Of a stretch of DNA of 64,000 bases, positions 18,325-28,398 are shown one piece after another; within the stretch, counting starts at the first letter, position 1; every line of letters starts with the position of its first letter. Origin of the DNA: Rhodocyclaceae bacterium (GTDB taxonomy: Bacteria; Pseudomonadota; Gammaproteobacteria; Burkholderiales; Rhodocyclaceae); contig JAEUNL010000004.1 in NCBI GenBank assembly GCA_016791115.1, positions 160,922 to 224,921 on the forward strand. The letters run 5' to 3'. The translations under genes and the position numbers were made by a program. The notes below the pieces were generated by a model. The model ran no database searches. It was not told where the DNA came from and saw only the letters and a program-made list of their open reading frames with translations.

Positions 18325-20036
18325 GCGGCGCCCTCCGGCACGCACCAGCCCAGCTCGCGATGCAGCGCCAAGTGACGCGGCGTCCACGAATTCGGGCTCT
18401 TGGCGACGAAGTGAAAGCGCGCAACGTGATAGCTAGGATCAAAGCCGTAGAAGTTGCGCCGCATGTTGGCAAGCTCCTCGTCGCGATAGATGGCCAGGGG
18501 CTTGGTCTTCTCGTCATCCGCACGCCGCGCACGTTTGGCTTCGAGCCGTGCCGCGAAATCCGGCGCCTGCGCGAGCGCAGACGCACGTTCCGCGACCTCC
18601 TCTGCAAACCCGGCGGGCGGCGCGTCGATGCAGGCGTCGACCATTTCCTCGCGCAGGGCCTGCGGCGCCGGCAACGGCATCCGGTTGCCGACGATGCGAC
18701 GCGCACGATCGGCGCCGACACGGCGCGGCAGCAGGTAAGTCCAGTACTCGGAACCGTAGAGGTTGCCCATGTTCTTGTAGTGGGGGTTGAGGATCACGCC
18801 GGCACGCGCCCACACCCTATCTGCAGCCAGCGCCAGAAAGGCGCCGCCCGCGCCGGCATTGCCGCACAACGCGGCGACGGTCAGATGGGTATCGGTTTCG
18901 ATCACGTCGCGCGCGAAATCGTCGATCGCATTGATGTTGTCCCACGAGGCGTCGGCGGGACTGCCTGCCGCCTCGATCATGTTGAGATGGATGCCGTTGC
19001 TCCAGTAATCCGTTCCCCCTTCGAGGACGATGACCCGCGTCGGCCGCGAACGCGCGAACGCATAGGCCTGGCGCAGGCGGCTGCATTGTTCGGTCGACAT
19101 CGCACCGTTGTAGAACTCGAAGGCGAGAAAGCCGACCTGCCCCTGTTCGCGGTAGCGCAACTCGCCCCATTGACCGTCGTCGCGCATCAGGGGCGCAGCG
19201 CTCTCCGGCAGCGCAGCCGTCTCCCGCGGGAACGCAACCGTCGCCGGCAACTTGAAACTGCCCGCACGGTCCGCACGCTTGACGTGCCCGATCCACAGCG
19301 CGCCGTCGCGCGTAAGTCGCAGCAATGCGCCATCGCGGCGCGCGACGATGTCGCCGGCGGTACCGGCCGGCCGCTGCGCCTCGGCATGTACGTCGAACAG
19401 GTTGCACGCAATGCCGAACAGGGAATCCGCGACACCGGGAAAACCATCGGCGGCATTGATCTTCGCCACGATGGTTGCCGTGTCGTCGGTCGACCAGTCG
19501 ATGCGCCGATCTTCCTGGCGCATCAGCGGACGCAACTGCCCGCGCGCCACGGCCCGGGCCAGCGGCAACGGCCTGAAGCCGGGTGCGGCAAAGCGTTCCA
19601 CCGCAGCCAGTACCGCTCGTGTCGCCGACTCCGTGACCTCGTTGCGATAGAGGCTGGATTTCTTGGCGCAGCGCATCGGAAAGGTTTCGGCTGCCCAGAT
19701 GTCACCGGCATCCATTTCGGCATTCGCCTGCAGCACCGTGACACCCCATTCGCGCTCGCCGGCCTGTATCGCCCAGTCGAGCGCCGACGGCCCACGATCG
19801 CCGACGATGCCAGGATGTACGACGAGGCAGACATGGCGCGACCAGATCGAGGCCGGGATGGCGCGACGCAGGTAAGGCGCGACGATCAGCTCGGGTCGGA
19901 ACAGCGCAACGGCTTCCTCGGCCACGCTGTCGGAGATGTCGAACTCGATCGAGACCACGTGGCCGCGCGCGCGCAATTCGCTGAACAGGCGCTGGGTCAG
20001 GCTGTTGAAACTGTGGGTCAGGAACAGGATGCGCAT
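18321..20036 (-). CDS. hypX: HypX/HoxX, formyl-group-to-CO enzyme for the hydrogenase active site
   Basis: A 571-residue two-domain maturation enzyme that in aerobic H2 oxidisers makes the CO ligand of the NiFe site from a formyl group. The N-terminal formyltransferase-like half (MRILFLTHSFNSLTQRLF; HPGIVGDRGPSALDWAI; AADGFPGV) precedes an enoyl-CoA hydratase-like half (VLEGGTDYWSNGIHLNMIEAA; NPHYKNMGNLYGSEYWTYLLPRRVG). hypX typically occurs with oxygen-tolerant hydrogenases, which fits the six-cysteine HoxK here. It is ten bases downstream of hypE and overlaps hoxA. Confidence 0.92.
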   Translation of the reverse strand: MRILFLTHSFNSLTQRLFSELRARGHVVSIEFDISDSVAEEAVALFRPELIVAPYLRRAIPASIWSRHVCLVVHPGIVGDRGPSALDWAIQAGEREWGVTVLQANAEMDAGDIWAAETFPMRCAKKSSLYRNEVTESATRAVLAAVERFAAPGFRPLPLARAVARGQLRPLMRQEDRRIDWSTDDTATIVAKINAADGFPGVADSLFGIACNLFDVHAEAQRPAGTAGDIVARRDGALLRLTRDGALWIGHVKRADRAGSFKLPATVAFPRETAALPESAAPLMRDDGQWGELRYREQGQVGFLAFEFYNGAMSTEQCSRLRQAYAFARSRPTRVIVLEGGTDYWSNGIHLNMIEAAGSPADASWDNINAIDDFARDVIETDTHLTVAALCGNAGAGGAFLALAADRVWARAGVILNPHYKNMGNLYGSEYWTYLLPRRVGADRARRIVGNRMPLPAPQALREEMVDACIDAPPAGFAEEVAERASALAQAPDFAARLEAKRARRADDEKTKPLAIYRDEELANMRRNFYGFDPSYHVARFHFVAKSPNSWTPRHLALHRELGWCVPEGAA

Positions 20037-20046
20037 GGTCGGCGGC

Positions 20047-21096
20047 TCAGCAGATGCGCGGCAGTTGTTCGCCCGAAAGGCAATCGACGATGCGCCGGCC
20101 GCCGAAGCCGGTCGTCATCTGCACGAAGTGGTGTGGGTCGGCGTGCACCTGACCGATGCGCGCGGCATTGGCACCGAGCGGATGCGCGCGCATCGCGGCG
20201 AGCAGCAGGTCGGCGTGTTCCGACGCGCAGATCGCGATCAGCTTGCCTTCGTTGGCGACGTAAAGCGGATCAAGTCCCAGCAACTCGCATGCTGCATTGA
20301 CCTGCGGCTGGACCGGAATCGCGGCCTCGTCGAGCATCATGCCGACGCCGGCCTGCCTGGCGATCTCGTTCAGCGTCGTGGCAAGACCGCCGCGCGTCGG
20401 GTCGCGCAGCACATGGATGTCGGGCACCGCTTCTATCATCGAGGCAACGAGACCATGCAGCGCCGCGGTGTCGGACACGATCTCGGTATCGAACGCGAGC
20501 GACTCGCGCTTGCTCATGATGGCCATGCCGTGATCGCCGATGAAGCCGGAAACGAGGATCGCATCGCCCGCCTGCGCGCGATCGCCGGATATGTTCACAC
20601 CCGGTGGCACCACGCCGACGCCGGTCGTGGTGATGAACACACCGTCGCCCTTGCCCTGCTCCACCACCTTGGTGTCGCCAGTGACGATCGGCACGCCGGC
20701 TTCGCGCGCCGCGGTGGCCATCGACTCGACGATGCGCGCAAGCTCTGACAGTGCGAACCCTTCCTCGATGATGAAACTCGCCGACAGATAGAGCGGCTTT
20801 GCGCCGGCCATGGCAACGTCGTTGATGGTCCCATGTACAGACAGGCAGCCGATGTCGCCGCCGGGAAAGAACAGCGGCGAGACGACATGCGAATCGGTCG
20901 CCATGACCATGCGCCCGCCCTGGATCGCGAAGCTCGCCTGGTCGTTCTGCTGGCGCAGCCATTCGTTGTCGAAAGCCTTGAGGAACAGTTCCTCGATCAG
21001 CTGTGCCATCGCGCGGCCACCCGCGCCGTGGCTCATATCCACACGACCGTGCTTCAAGTCGAGCGGGCGGACATAGCCTTTCTTCACTTCCGACAT
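20047..21096 (-). CDS. hypE: HypE, carbamoyl-dehydratase of CN ligand synthesis
   Basis: 349-residue ATP-dependent enzyme that converts a carbamoylated C-terminal cysteine to thiocyanate for the Fe(CN)2CO centre. The C-terminus is the required PRIC, with the cysteine last. Earlier sequence shows the AIR-synthase-like ATP-binding fold: RVDMSHGAGGRAMAQLIEE, MATDSHVVSPLFFPGGDIG, GTINDVAMAGAKP, VTGDTKVV, DPTRGGLATTLNE. ATG at 21096 is preceded by GAAGGATG; longer starts would run into hypD. It lies four bases after hypD and works with HypF. Confidence 0.95.
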   Translation of the reverse strand: MSEVKKGYVRPLDLKHGRVDMSHGAGGRAMAQLIEELFLKAFDNEWLRQQNDQASFAIQGGRMVMATDSHVVSPLFFPGGDIGCLSVHGTINDVAMAGAKPLYLSASFIIEEGFALSELARIVESMATAAREAGVPIVTGDTKVVEQGKGDGVFITTTGVGVVPPGVNISGDRAQAGDAILVSGFIGDHGMAIMSKRESLAFDTEIVSDTAALHGLVASMIEAVPDIHVLRDPTRGGLATTLNEIARQAGVGMMLDEAAIPVQPQVNAACELLGLDPLYVANEGKLIAICASEHADLLLAAMRAHPLGANAARIGQVHADPHHFVQMTTGFGGRRIVDCLSGEQLPRIC

Positions 21097-21100
21097 CACA

Positions 21101-22246
21101 TCATCCTTCTGCCGCGACCAACGGAATGTCGCGAAAACGGCCATAGGTGAAATGCGCCGCGCAGGCGCCTTCGGACGACACCATGCACGATCCCATCGGG
21201 TTTTCCGGGGTACATACGGTGGCAAACAGCTTGCAATCCTGCGGTTTCTTCACGCCGCGCAGGATCGCGCCGCATTCGCAGGCCTTATTGTCGGGCACCG
21301 AGCGGTATTCAAGCGCGAATTTCGCTTCGGCATCATGCGCCGCAAACTCGCGCCGGATGCACAGCGCGGAATACGGCACCTCGCCAAGGCCGCGCCACTC
21401 GAAACTGCGGCGCAGTTCAAACACGTCGCCGACAAGCCGCTGGGCCTTGAGGTTGCCCTCGCGCGTGACTGCACGGGTAAATTCGTTTTCCACCTCGGCG
21501 CGCCCTTCGTTGACCTGGCGCACCAGCATGCGGATCGCCTGCATCACGTCGAGCGGCTCGAAACCTGCGATCACCACCGGCTTGCGGTATTCCTCGGCGA
21601 AGAATTCATAGGGTTGCGAGCCGATCACGGTGCTCACATGCGCCGGACCGACGAAACCGTCGAGCGGCACGGTACCGTACTGGCGCACCTCGGGCGATTC
21701 GAGGATGTTGGAAATGGCCGCAGGCGTCAGCACGTGGTTGCACAGCACGCTGAAATTGCCGATGCCTTCCGCCTTCGCCTGGCGGATCACCAGCGCAGTG
21801 GGCGGTGTCGTGGTCTCGAAACCGATAGCGAAGAACACGACCTCGCGTTGCGGCTCGGCGCGGGCCAGCGCCAGTGCGTCCGCAGCCGAATAGATCATGC
21901 GGATGTCGGCACCGCGCGCCTTGGCCTTGAGCAGCGAAAGGCTTTCCGAAGCCGGCACGCGCAGGCAGTCGCCATAGGTGCAGATGGTGACGCCTCGATC
22001 GAGCGCGAGTTGGATCGCCAGGTCGATGCGGCCGATCGGCAGCACGCAAACCGGGCAGCCGGGACCGTGGATCATGCGCACGTTGGGCGGCAGCAGGTCG
22101 GTCACGCCGTAGCGCGAGATCGCATGCGTGTGGCCGCCGCAGAATTCCATAAAGCTGTAGTTGCGTTGCGGATGCGCTTCCTGCGCGATGGCCGCCGCCA
22201 GCCCGCGCGCGACCTCGCCATCCCTGAACTCGTCGACGTACTTCAT
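21101..22246 (-). CDS. hypD: HypD, iron-sulfur scaffold for the Fe(CN)2CO unit
   Basis: 381 residues. Forms the HypCD complex on which the iron, cyanide and CO ligands are assembled. Characteristic cysteine motifs are all present: [26 protein letters not shown], and the 4Fe4S region [43 protein letters not shown] 22246 overlaps the hypC stop as ATGA, giving translational coupling with its partner. Confidence 0.95.
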   Translation of the reverse strand: MKYVDEFRDGEVARGLAAAIAQEAHPQRNYSFMEFCGGHTHAISRYGVTDLLPPNVRMIHGPGCPVCVLPIGRIDLAIQLALDRGVTICTYGDCLRVPASESLSLLKAKARGADIRMIYSAADALALARAEPQREVVFFAIGFETTTPPTALVIRQAKAEGIGNFSVLCNHVLTPAAISNILESPEVRQYGTVPLDGFVGPAHVSTVIGSQPYEFFAEEYRKPVVIAGFEPLDVMQAIRMLVRQVNEGRAEVENEFTRAVTREGNLKAQRLVGDVFELRRSFEWRGLGEVPYSALCIRREFAAHDAEAKFALEYRSVPDNKACECGAILRGVKKPQDCKLFATVCTPENPMGSCMVSSEGACAAHFTYGRFRDIPLVAAEG

Positions 22247-22473
22247 TGCGGCGGCAAGGCCTCGGAAATCTCCGCGAACAGTGCGAGCGTCCTGGCCGCT
22301 TCTTCCGGATCGAGTTTCGACAGGGCATATCCGACGTGCACGATCACGTAATCGCCCACGTCCGCCCCATCGATCAGCGCGAGCGACACCTCCTTGCGCA
22401 CGCCACCGAGATCCACGACAGCCATGTCGCCGTCGAGCTTCTGCGTGATGCGTGCAGGTATGGCAAGACACAT
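22243..22473 (-). CDS. hypC: HypC hydrogenase maturation chaperone
   Basis: Small chaperone that carries the iron centre from HypD to the large-subunit precursor; 76 residues. The N-terminus MCLAIPARI provides the essential cysteine at position 2, and [13 protein letters not shown] and [18 protein letters not shown] complete the family pattern. AGGAG precedes ATG 22473. The window has two further members of this family (HoxL and HybG), each beside its own hydrogenase. Confidence 0.95.
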   Translation of the reverse strand: MCLAIPARITQKLDGDMAVVDLGGVRKEVSLALIDGADVGDYVIVHVGYALSKLDPEEAARTLALFAEISEALPPQ

Positions 22474-22480
22474 GTTGCGA

Positions 22481-24862
22481 TTACTCCTTGAAGTGTTGTG
22501 CCGCGACCCAAGCCTGCCCGAGCGAGAGTCCGCCGTCGTTCGGTGGCACCGCCGATGCGCACAGCACGACAAGTCCGTGCGCCTCGAGTCGCGCACGCAG
22601 GCCGTGCGACAGGATCCGGTTGAGGAAACACCCGCCCCCCAGCACGACGGTGCCCACGCCGAGGCGCTGTGCCGCCCTGCCGATCCACGCATCGAGCGCG
22701 GCGATCAGCGTCGCGTGGAAACGCGCCGCACCCCTCGTGGCATCGCGTTCATGCGACAGCGCATCGAGCAGCGGCAACAGATCGAGCGTGCCATCGGCAT
22801 CGACACGGTAGGCGTCTTCTGCCTCGACGTCACCGTACTCTTCCGCCAAACCTTCGAGCAGCATCGCAGCCTGTCCTTCGAAGGACATCGCATCGCGCAC
22901 GCCGAGCAAGCCGGCAGCTGCGTCGAACCAGCGCCCGGCGCTGCTTGTTGCCGGGCAGCGCGTGGCGTTCTCCAGCATCTGCGTGATGGCGGGCGCGGCA
23001 CCAACGTGGGCGAACCGCCGGCCGATGTCATCACCGCGCCCCATCGCATGCAGGGCGCTCGCCGCCATGCGCCAGGGTTCGCGCGCTGCACGATCCGCCC
23101 CGGGCAGCGCCAGCCGGCGCAGATGGCCCAAGCGCTCGAACTGCGCCCCGCTCACATGCAGCAACTCGCCGCCCCATGCCTCTCCGTCGCTCCCCAACCC
23201 GACACCATCGAGCGCCACCCCCAGGACGGATGTTTCGCAGCGGTGCTCGGCCAGTACCGCTGCGATGTGGGCGTGATGGTGCTGAACGCCGATCCGCGGC
23301 AAAGAACGGGCCGCGGCCAGATCAGCCGCTGCCCGCGTGCTGAAGAAATCCGGGTGCAGGTCGTGGGCAATGAATCGGGGCGTCACATCGAGCACTTTCA
23401 GCATGTGCTCGACCGTCTCGATCAGAGCCTCGCAGGTCGCCGCATTGTCGAGATCGCCGATGTGCGGCGAGACAAACGCCTCGTTTCCGCGCGTTAGCGT
23501 GATGCTGTTCTTGTACCAGCCACCGAAGGCGAGAATCGGCGGTGCTCCGCACGCAAGGCGGACCGGCTGTGGCGTGAAACCGCGCGCGCGGCGCACGAAA
23601 TGCATCGCGGCACGCGGCGGGGGCGCGGCCGCGGCCCCCGCCGCGACGACAACTGGCGTCTCGATACTGCTCGCCGTCACCACGCTGTCGTCGCACCGGG
23701 CGGCGATTTCACGGTCATGCATGAGAAACAGATCGGCAATGTCATGCAGCCGATCGATCGCTTCGTCGTTGCGCGAAACCAGCGGCTCGCCATGCGGATT
23801 GGCGCTCGTCATGACGAGCGCAAGAGGTTGCACCGAATCGAGCCATGCGGTGCCGGTAAGGCGTCCGGCGGCCTGATGAAAGAGCAAATACTGGAGCGGA
23901 GTATAGGGCAACATCACACCCAGCCACGCAACCCCAGGCGCGATGCCTGCTAGCGCTTCGTCCGCGCCAGGGCGCTTGCGCAGCAGCACGATCGGTCGCT
24001 CTGGCGATTCGAGAACGGCGCGCTCGTGCTCCCCGAGCATGACGAAATCACGCGCCGACGCGACGCCGGCGAACATGACGGCAAAAGGCTTCTCCTCGCG
24101 CTGCTTGCGCGACCGCAGGCGAGCGACAGCCTCGGGATCTCGCGCATCGCATGCCAGGTGAAAGCCACCGAGGCCCTTCACCGCAACAATGCCGCCGTTC
24201 TGGATGGCGGCGAGCGCCGCGAAGACGGGATCGGCATTTGCAAGTTCGATGCCGTCCCGGTCGGAGATCCACAGGCGAGGACCGCAGACCGGACAGGCAT
24301 TCGGCTCGGCGTGGAATCGACGATGCATCGGATCGCAATACTCGCCCGCACAAGCAGGACACTGCTCGAACGCCGACATAGTGGTGTTCGCGCGATCGTA
24401 GGGCAGGCTGCGCGTGATGGTGTAGCGGGGGCCGCATTGCGTGCAATTGATGAACGGATAACGATAGCGCCTGTCGCGCGGATTGAACAACTCGGCCAGG
24501 CAGTCATCGCAAACCGCGCTATCCGGGCCGATCGCGGTTCTGAGTCGTCCGTCCGACGCCGGGCTGCTGTCGGCGATGACGAACCCCTCGCGCTGCGCTT
24601 CGCAGCCGCAGGATTCGATCTCGACTTCGTCGATGCGCGATCTCGGGGGTGCTTCGCGTTCGAGGCGTTCGCGAAACACGGCGAGTGCGGTCGGCTTGCC
24701 GCAGACTTCGATGAACACGCCGTCACCGTCGTTGCGCACGTAGCCCTGGAGATTGAGATCTGTCGCCAGCCGCCATACGTAGGGCCGGAACCCGACACCC
24801 TGCACCAGTCCGCGGCAGCGGATGTGCAGGGCGCTGGTTCGGGTGCGCGGATCCATCAGCAT
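22481..24862 (-). CDS. hypF: HypF carbamoyltransferase
   Basis: 793-residue enzyme that uses carbamoyl phosphate to carbamoylate the HypE cysteine, the first step of cyanide ligand synthesis. Domain order: acylphosphatase-like ([18 protein letters not shown]), two zinc fingers (CDDC...CTQCG and CPACAGEYC...CPVCG), YrdC-like ([16 protein letters not shown]) and a Kae1-like C-terminal domain ([28 protein letters not shown]). ATG 24862 lies six bases after the hypB stop. Confidence 0.95.
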   Translation of the reverse strand: MLMDPRTRTSALHIRCRGLVQGVGFRPYVWRLATDLNLQGYVRNDGDGVFIEVCGKPTALAVFRERLEREAPPRSRIDEVEIESCGCEAQREGFVIADSSPASDGRLRTAIGPDSAVCDDCLAELFNPRDRRYRYPFINCTQCGPRYTITRSLPYDRANTTMSAFEQCPACAGEYCDPMHRRFHAEPNACPVCGPRLWISDRDGIELANADPVFAALAAIQNGGIVAVKGLGGFHLACDARDPEAVARLRSRKQREEKPFAVMFAGVASARDFVMLGEHERAVLESPERPIVLLRKRPGADEALAGIAPGVAWLGVMLPYTPLQYLLFHQAAGRLTGTAWLDSVQPLALVMTSANPHGEPLVSRNDEAIDRLHDIADLFLMHDREIAARCDDSVVTASSIETPVVVAAGAAAAPPPRAAMHFVRRARGFTPQPVRLACGAPPILAFGGWYKNSITLTRGNEAFVSPHIGDLDNAATCEALIETVEHMLKVLDVTPRFIAHDLHPDFFSTRAAADLAAARSLPRIGVQHHHAHIAAVLAEHRCETSVLGVALDGVGLGSDGEAWGGELLHVSGAQFERLGHLRRLALPGADRAAREPWRMAASALHAMGRGDDIGRRFAHVGAAPAITQMLENATRCPATSSAGRWFDAAAGLLGVRDAMSFEGQAAMLLEGLAEEYGDVEAEDAYRVDADGTLDLLPLLDALSHERDATRGAARFHATLIAALDAWIGRAAQRLGVGTVVLGGGCFLNRILSHGLRARLEAHGLVVLCASAVPPNDGGLSLGQAWVAAQHFKE

Positions 24863-24868
24863 CGGCGC

Positions 24869-26023
24869 TCAGCGCTTGAGGCGCGCAAGTTCCGCCTCTA
24901 GGGCAGCAATGCGGCCTTTCATGGCAGCAATGCTGTCGGCACGCCTGGCGCGCTGTGCGACGACACCCTGCTCGATCCAGGCGAGCCATTCGTCGAACCC
25001 TTCGCCAGTTGTCGACGAGGTGTGGATCACCTTCAGTTCCGGATTGACCCTGCGTGCATATTCGATCGCGAGCTTGGCATTGAAGGTCAGGTGAGGCAGC
25101 AGATCGACCTTGTTGAGCAGCATCACGCTCGCGGCGCGGAACATGTCGGGGTATTTGAGCGGCTTGTCTTCGCCCTCGGTCACCGAGAGGATGACCACCT
25201 TGTGCGCTTCGCCGAGATCGAAGGCCGCCGGACAGACGAGATTGCCGACGTTCTCGATCATCAGCGCCGAGCCCTCCTCGAGCCCGAGCTGGTCCAGCGC
25301 ACGGCCGACCATGTGCGCGTCGAGATGGCAGCCCTTGCCGGTGTTGATCTGGATGGCACGCGCACCGGTCGACCGAATCCTTTCGGCATCGAAACTGGTC
25401 TGCTGGTCACCCTCGACAACGGCAACCGGCAACCGGCCCTTCAGCGATTCGATCGTGCGTATGAGCAGCGTGGTCTTGCCCGAACCGGGGCTGGATACGA
25501 GATTCAGCGCGAAGACGCCGAGTTCGTCGAATCGCACGCGGTTGCCGGCGGCGTAATCGTTGTTCTTCGACAGGATGTCGCGCTCGATCTGCACCATCTT
25601 CGCCTGCGTCATGCCCGGTGCGTGCGCACCTGCGGGGCCCGTGCCGAAATCGATCAGGTCCGCTTCGGCATGCACATGTTCATGCGTCTCGCCATGGTCG
25701 TAGTCGTGCAGGTCGCCGTGGCCATGGCCGTGCTGGTGCGAATGCACCGTACCGTCCGCGTGGCGATGTGCATGCACGTGACCCTCATGGCCGTGGCCAT
25801 GCTCGCCGGTGTGCTCGTGCTCGTGCAAGTGTTCGCTGCCATCCGCGTGCCGGTGCACGTGCGTGTGGCCTTGTGCGTGGCTGTGCGTCGTGTGGGCATG
25901 CACGTGACGATAGACGGTGCCGTCGGCGGCCACGTGCTCATGCTCGTGCTGGTGGGCATGGTCGTGATCGTGCTCGCCCTCGATTCGCGTTTCGCCGGCG
26001 CCGCAACCGCATGTGGTACACAT
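24869..26023 (-). CDS. hypB: HypB GTPase with exceptionally long histidine-rich nickel-binding segment
   Basis: Nickel-inserting GTPase, 384 residues, partner of HypA. The start MCTTCGCG matches the high-affinity CXXCGC nickel site. Residues about 17-120 are a histidine-rich region with 37 histidines by my count, built from repeats such as [13 protein letters not shown] and [13 protein letters not shown]. The G domain follows: P-loop [26 protein letters not shown], nickel/zinc [30 protein letters not shown]. Histidine-rich HypB proteins can store nickel; this stretch is long for the family. The underlying DNA is a string of CAT/CAC repeats, which may vary in copy number. Confidence 0.95.
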   Translation of the reverse strand: MCTTCGCGAGETRIEGEHDHDHAHQHEHEHVAADGTVYRHVHAHTTHSHAQGHTHVHRHADGSEHLHEHEHTGEHGHGHEGHVHAHRHADGTVHSHQHGHGHGDLHDYDHGETHEHVHAEADLIDFGTGPAGAHAPGMTQAKMVQIERDILSKNNDYAAGNRVRFDELGVFALNLVSSPGSGKTTLLIRTIESLKGRLPVAVVEGDQQTSFDAERIRSTGARAIQINTGKGCHLDAHMVGRALDQLGLEEGSALMIENVGNLVCPAAFDLGEAHKVVILSVTEGEDKPLKYPDMFRAASVMLLNKVDLLPHLTFNAKLAIEYARRVNPELKVIHTSSTTGEGFDEWLAWIEQGVVAQRARRADSIAAMKGRIAALEAELARLKR

Positions 26024-26057
26024 TCCTGATCTCCTTCAAACGTCCGACCCGCCCGGG

Positions 26058-26399
26058 TCAGTCGACTTCCATGTCCTTGACGCGCATCTCGAGGCCTGCC
26101 GTCGGCTGCACCTGGTAGCTGCCGCAGCGTGGACAGGCCTCGTAGAGCGCGGCGAGGGGTACCGTCTGCGCGCATTGCATGCACCATCCCGCGCCTGGCA
26201 CGGCATCTATCTCGAGATGCGCACCCTGCGCGAGGGTGTCGCGTACGACGGCATCGAAACAGAACCGCAACGCCTCGACTTCCACCGACGAAAGCTGACC
26301 GATTTCGAGCCGCACGCTGCGCACGCGGCTTACCCCTTGTGCGTGTGCGGTTTCTTCCACGACTTGAAGGATGCCTTCGGCGAGCGACATTTCATGCAT
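26058..26399 (-). CDS. hypA: HypA nickel chaperone
   Basis: 113-residue nickel-delivery protein. The N-terminal MHEMSLAEGI supplies the nickel ligand His2, and the zinc site is CMQCAQTVPLAALYEACPRCG. It hands nickel to the large-subunit precursor together with HypB, whose gene follows 34 bases later. Its start overlaps the end of hoxV by 8 bases. Confidence 0.94.
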   Translation of the reverse strand: MHEMSLAEGILQVVEETAHAQGVSRVRSVRLEIGQLSSVEVEALRFCFDAVVRDTLAQGAHLEIDAVPGAGWCMQCAQTVPLAALYEACPRCGSYQVQPTAGLEMRVKDMEVD

Positions 26400-27513
26400 G
26401 GCTGACGTCGATACGATAGGCCACGCAGGGGTCCAACGCGAGCACCATAGCACGCAGCCTTTGCAGCAGTTGCGCATCGCTGTCGAAGCGCGCGCCGACG
26501 AATTCGCGCACCATCGCGCCAGCGGGATGGAAGTTCCATTCCGTCGGCGCCACGATCGCGTAGCGTCCGATCCGGTCGCCCTGCATCTCGACGCGGTGCA
26601 TCAGCAGTCCGCGGGCGGTGCGGATTCTCGCAAGCCCGATTCCCGGCCCGATTCCATGGCTGTCGATTACGGGCTGAGTAACGGCCCGATTGCCCGCAAG
26701 ATCAAGCACGCAGTCGACCAGTGCGCCGATGCGCGCGACCACGCGCGCAGCGAGATTCCGGCCTTGACCGAGCAGACGCGATACCAGCGGAAGCGCATGT
26801 CCGTGCGCCAGCGCCCCGGTCTCGCAGGCATGATCGTCGTACGTCGGCGTATGACAGAACGCTTCCAAGTCCATCACCTGCGTGGCGCCGGAAAGCGCAG
26901 CCGCAGACAAGTCGGGCAATAAAACGGGCGCACGAATCCGGCCGGCCGGTGCCACCGCATCGAATGCGGACAAAGCCTGCAGCATCGGACCCCATTCGCG
27001 CGCCGCGGCCGGTTCCAGCAGGGCTGCATCGTCGTCGAGTTCGAGCCATTGCGCGAGCGGCAACGGCAGCAAGGTCCGGTCGCAGTAGTCTACGAGCTCG
27101 GACGCAAGCTGGCGACAGCACCCGGCTTCCGCCTCCTCGCGCGCAGCGGCGCAGCGGCGGTACCAGCGCGCGAAAGCGTCACGCAATGGCGGCAATGACA
27201 GCAGCGCGGGCCAATCGAGCATCAGGCGCCAAAGGTGTTCTTGGATGGCCTCTAGCCGGACCCGGCGCGTTCTCTTGTCCCGTTCCGAATCCGGGGTGTG
27301 TTCGCCAATCGCGGCCTCGATCGCGACGCTGGCGGCAATCTGCTGCGCATGCCCGCATAGCGAGAACAGCATGGGAACGAGCCGCGCGACGTCGGCGGGC
27401 GTGCGCCCTGCCAACACGCGCGAAGCCTGCGGGCGCGTCGAGGCAAGCTCGACCGCACGAACCTCGCCATCGGCCACGCGTACTCCGATGGACAGCTCCC
27501 CGGCAACGCTCAT
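26392..27513 (-). CDS. hoxV: HoxV/HupK, hydrogenase large-subunit-like maturation scaffold
   Basis: 373 residues. It resembles a hydrogenase large subunit in its C-terminal third (VAPTEWNFHPAGAMVREFVGA and LDPCVAYRIDVSHA) but lacks a complete set of NiFe cysteines, as known for HupK/HoxV. In C. necator HoxV holds the Fe centre in transit to the large subunit of the oxygen-tolerant enzyme. ATG 27513 begins MSVAGELSIGVRV. It lies between hoxT and hypA, as expected for the hoxMLOQRTV-hyp order. Confidence 0.88.
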   Translation of the reverse strand: MSVAGELSIGVRVADGEVRAVELASTRPQASRVLAGRTPADVARLVPMLFSLCGHAQQIAASVAIEAAIGEHTPDSERDKRTRRVRLEAIQEHLWRLMLDWPALLSLPPLRDAFARWYRRCAAAREEAEAGCCRQLASELVDYCDRTLLPLPLAQWLELDDDAALLEPAAAREWGPMLQALSAFDAVAPAGRIRAPVLLPDLSAAALSGATQVMDLEAFCHTPTYDDHACETGALAHGHALPLVSRLLGQGRNLAARVVARIGALVDCVLDLAGNRAVTQPVIDSHGIGPGIGLARIRTARGLLMHRVEMQGDRIGRYAIVAPTEWNFHPAGAMVREFVGARFDSDAQLLQRLRAMVLALDPCVAYRIDVSHA

Positions 27514-27523
27514 GCCGCGCCCA

Positions 27524-28117
27524 TCATCGGCCGCCGCGCAGGAACGTGCGCCTGGACATCGGCCGCTCGGCAACCGATTTGCCTTCGGCCCGAGCACGCT
27601 CGAGCTGCTCGGCCGCGGCCTGGCTCCCGGCGCGCGGATCGGGCTCCGCTTCCATCAAGGCCCGTATGGCAGCCAGTGCAGTATTGACCGCGTCGGCCTG
27701 GGTTTCGAACTGCAGCACCGGGGAGAACAACGAGCAAGTCTGGTAATGGCCGATCCCCTCTTCGTTACCGCCCATGAAATCGTAGTGACCCGACGGGAAC
27801 GACCAGGTCTGGCGCTCGTCCACCGCGAGCGGGCGCACGTTGCCGCCCTCTCCGGGCAAAAGCATCAAGTTGATCGACCACGGCGTAACCAGTACGCCCA
27901 GCCACTCACCCTGCCAGGCGCGCCAACCGACCGTGTCCACCTCCATGTCCGGATTCAGTATCGGCAAGTCCGCCATGCGCGTGTGCCAGATGCGCTCGAA
28001 TGCCGCACGCAGCACCGGGGCAGGATTTTCCCGATGCGGCTGCGGCGCCGGCACGGCCGGCGATGCGCCGCGCGTGGCCGCAGGCGGGTTCATCGCGTTG
28101 CCCGGCGTTTCCGACAT
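27524..28117 (-). CDS. hoxT: HoxT/HupJ, HybE-family hydrogenase assembly chaperone
   Basis: About 197 residues of the HybE/HupJ family, thought to assist assembly and Tat export of hydrogenase subunits. Recognisable by RIWHTRMADLPILNPDMEVD, GWRAWQGEWLGVLVTPWSINLMLLPGEG and GHYQTCSLFSPVLQFE. A second family member, HybE, sits beside the hyb genes. The start is uncertain: ATG 28117 or GTG 28126, both close behind GGAG. The C-terminus SRRTFLRG mimics a Tat-like RR motif but is at the wrong end of the protein. Confidence 0.88.
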   Translation of the reverse strand: MSETPGNAMNPPAATRGASPAVPAPQPHRENPAPVLRAAFERIWHTRMADLPILNPDMEVDTVGWRAWQGEWLGVLVTPWSINLMLLPGEGGNVRPLAVDERQTWSFPSGHYDFMGGNEEGIGHYQTCSLFSPVLQFETQADAVNTALAAIRALMEAEPDPRAGSQAAAEQLERARAEGKSVAERPMSRRTFLRGGR

Positions 28118-28165
28118 TCGCTCCACCCAATCTGTCCTATGGCCACCATTCTCTCCCGCCGAACG

Positions 28166-28381
28166 CTATGCGTCACCGCCGAGAACCATGAATTTGTGGC
28201 GCGGCGCATCGCAGTTGGGACATGTCCAGTGATCTGGCAATTGCGCAAACGGGGTGCCAGGCGGAACCTGGCCGATGGAATCGCCAGCCTCGGGATCGTA
28301 GACCCACCAGCAGATTCCGCATTCGAGACGCGCTTCGGGAGAGATTTTGTCCCCGTCGCCCAGATAGGATCCTTCGAACAT
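28166..28381 (-). CDS. hoxR: HoxR/HupI rubredoxin
   Basis: 71-residue one-iron rubredoxin with both cysteine pairs (LECGICWWVYDPEAGD and DHWTCPNCDAPRHKFMVL). Rubredoxins in hydrogenase operons are needed for full activity of oxygen-tolerant enzymes under air, probably by protecting the proximal cluster during assembly. ATG 28381 begins MFEGSYLGDGDKI. It lies 17 bases after hoxQ. Confidence 0.93.
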   Translation of the reverse strand: MFEGSYLGDGDKISPEARLECGICWWVYDPEAGDSIGQVPPGTPFAQLPDHWTCPNCDAPRHKFMVLGGDA

Positions 28382-28398
28382 GGCGATACCCTTGCCGC

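Noticed and set aside
25650..25980. CRISPR-like or minisatellite repeats
   Set aside because: The regular CAT/CAC pattern is explained by the histidine-rich coding region of hypB; there are no unique spacers of constant length.
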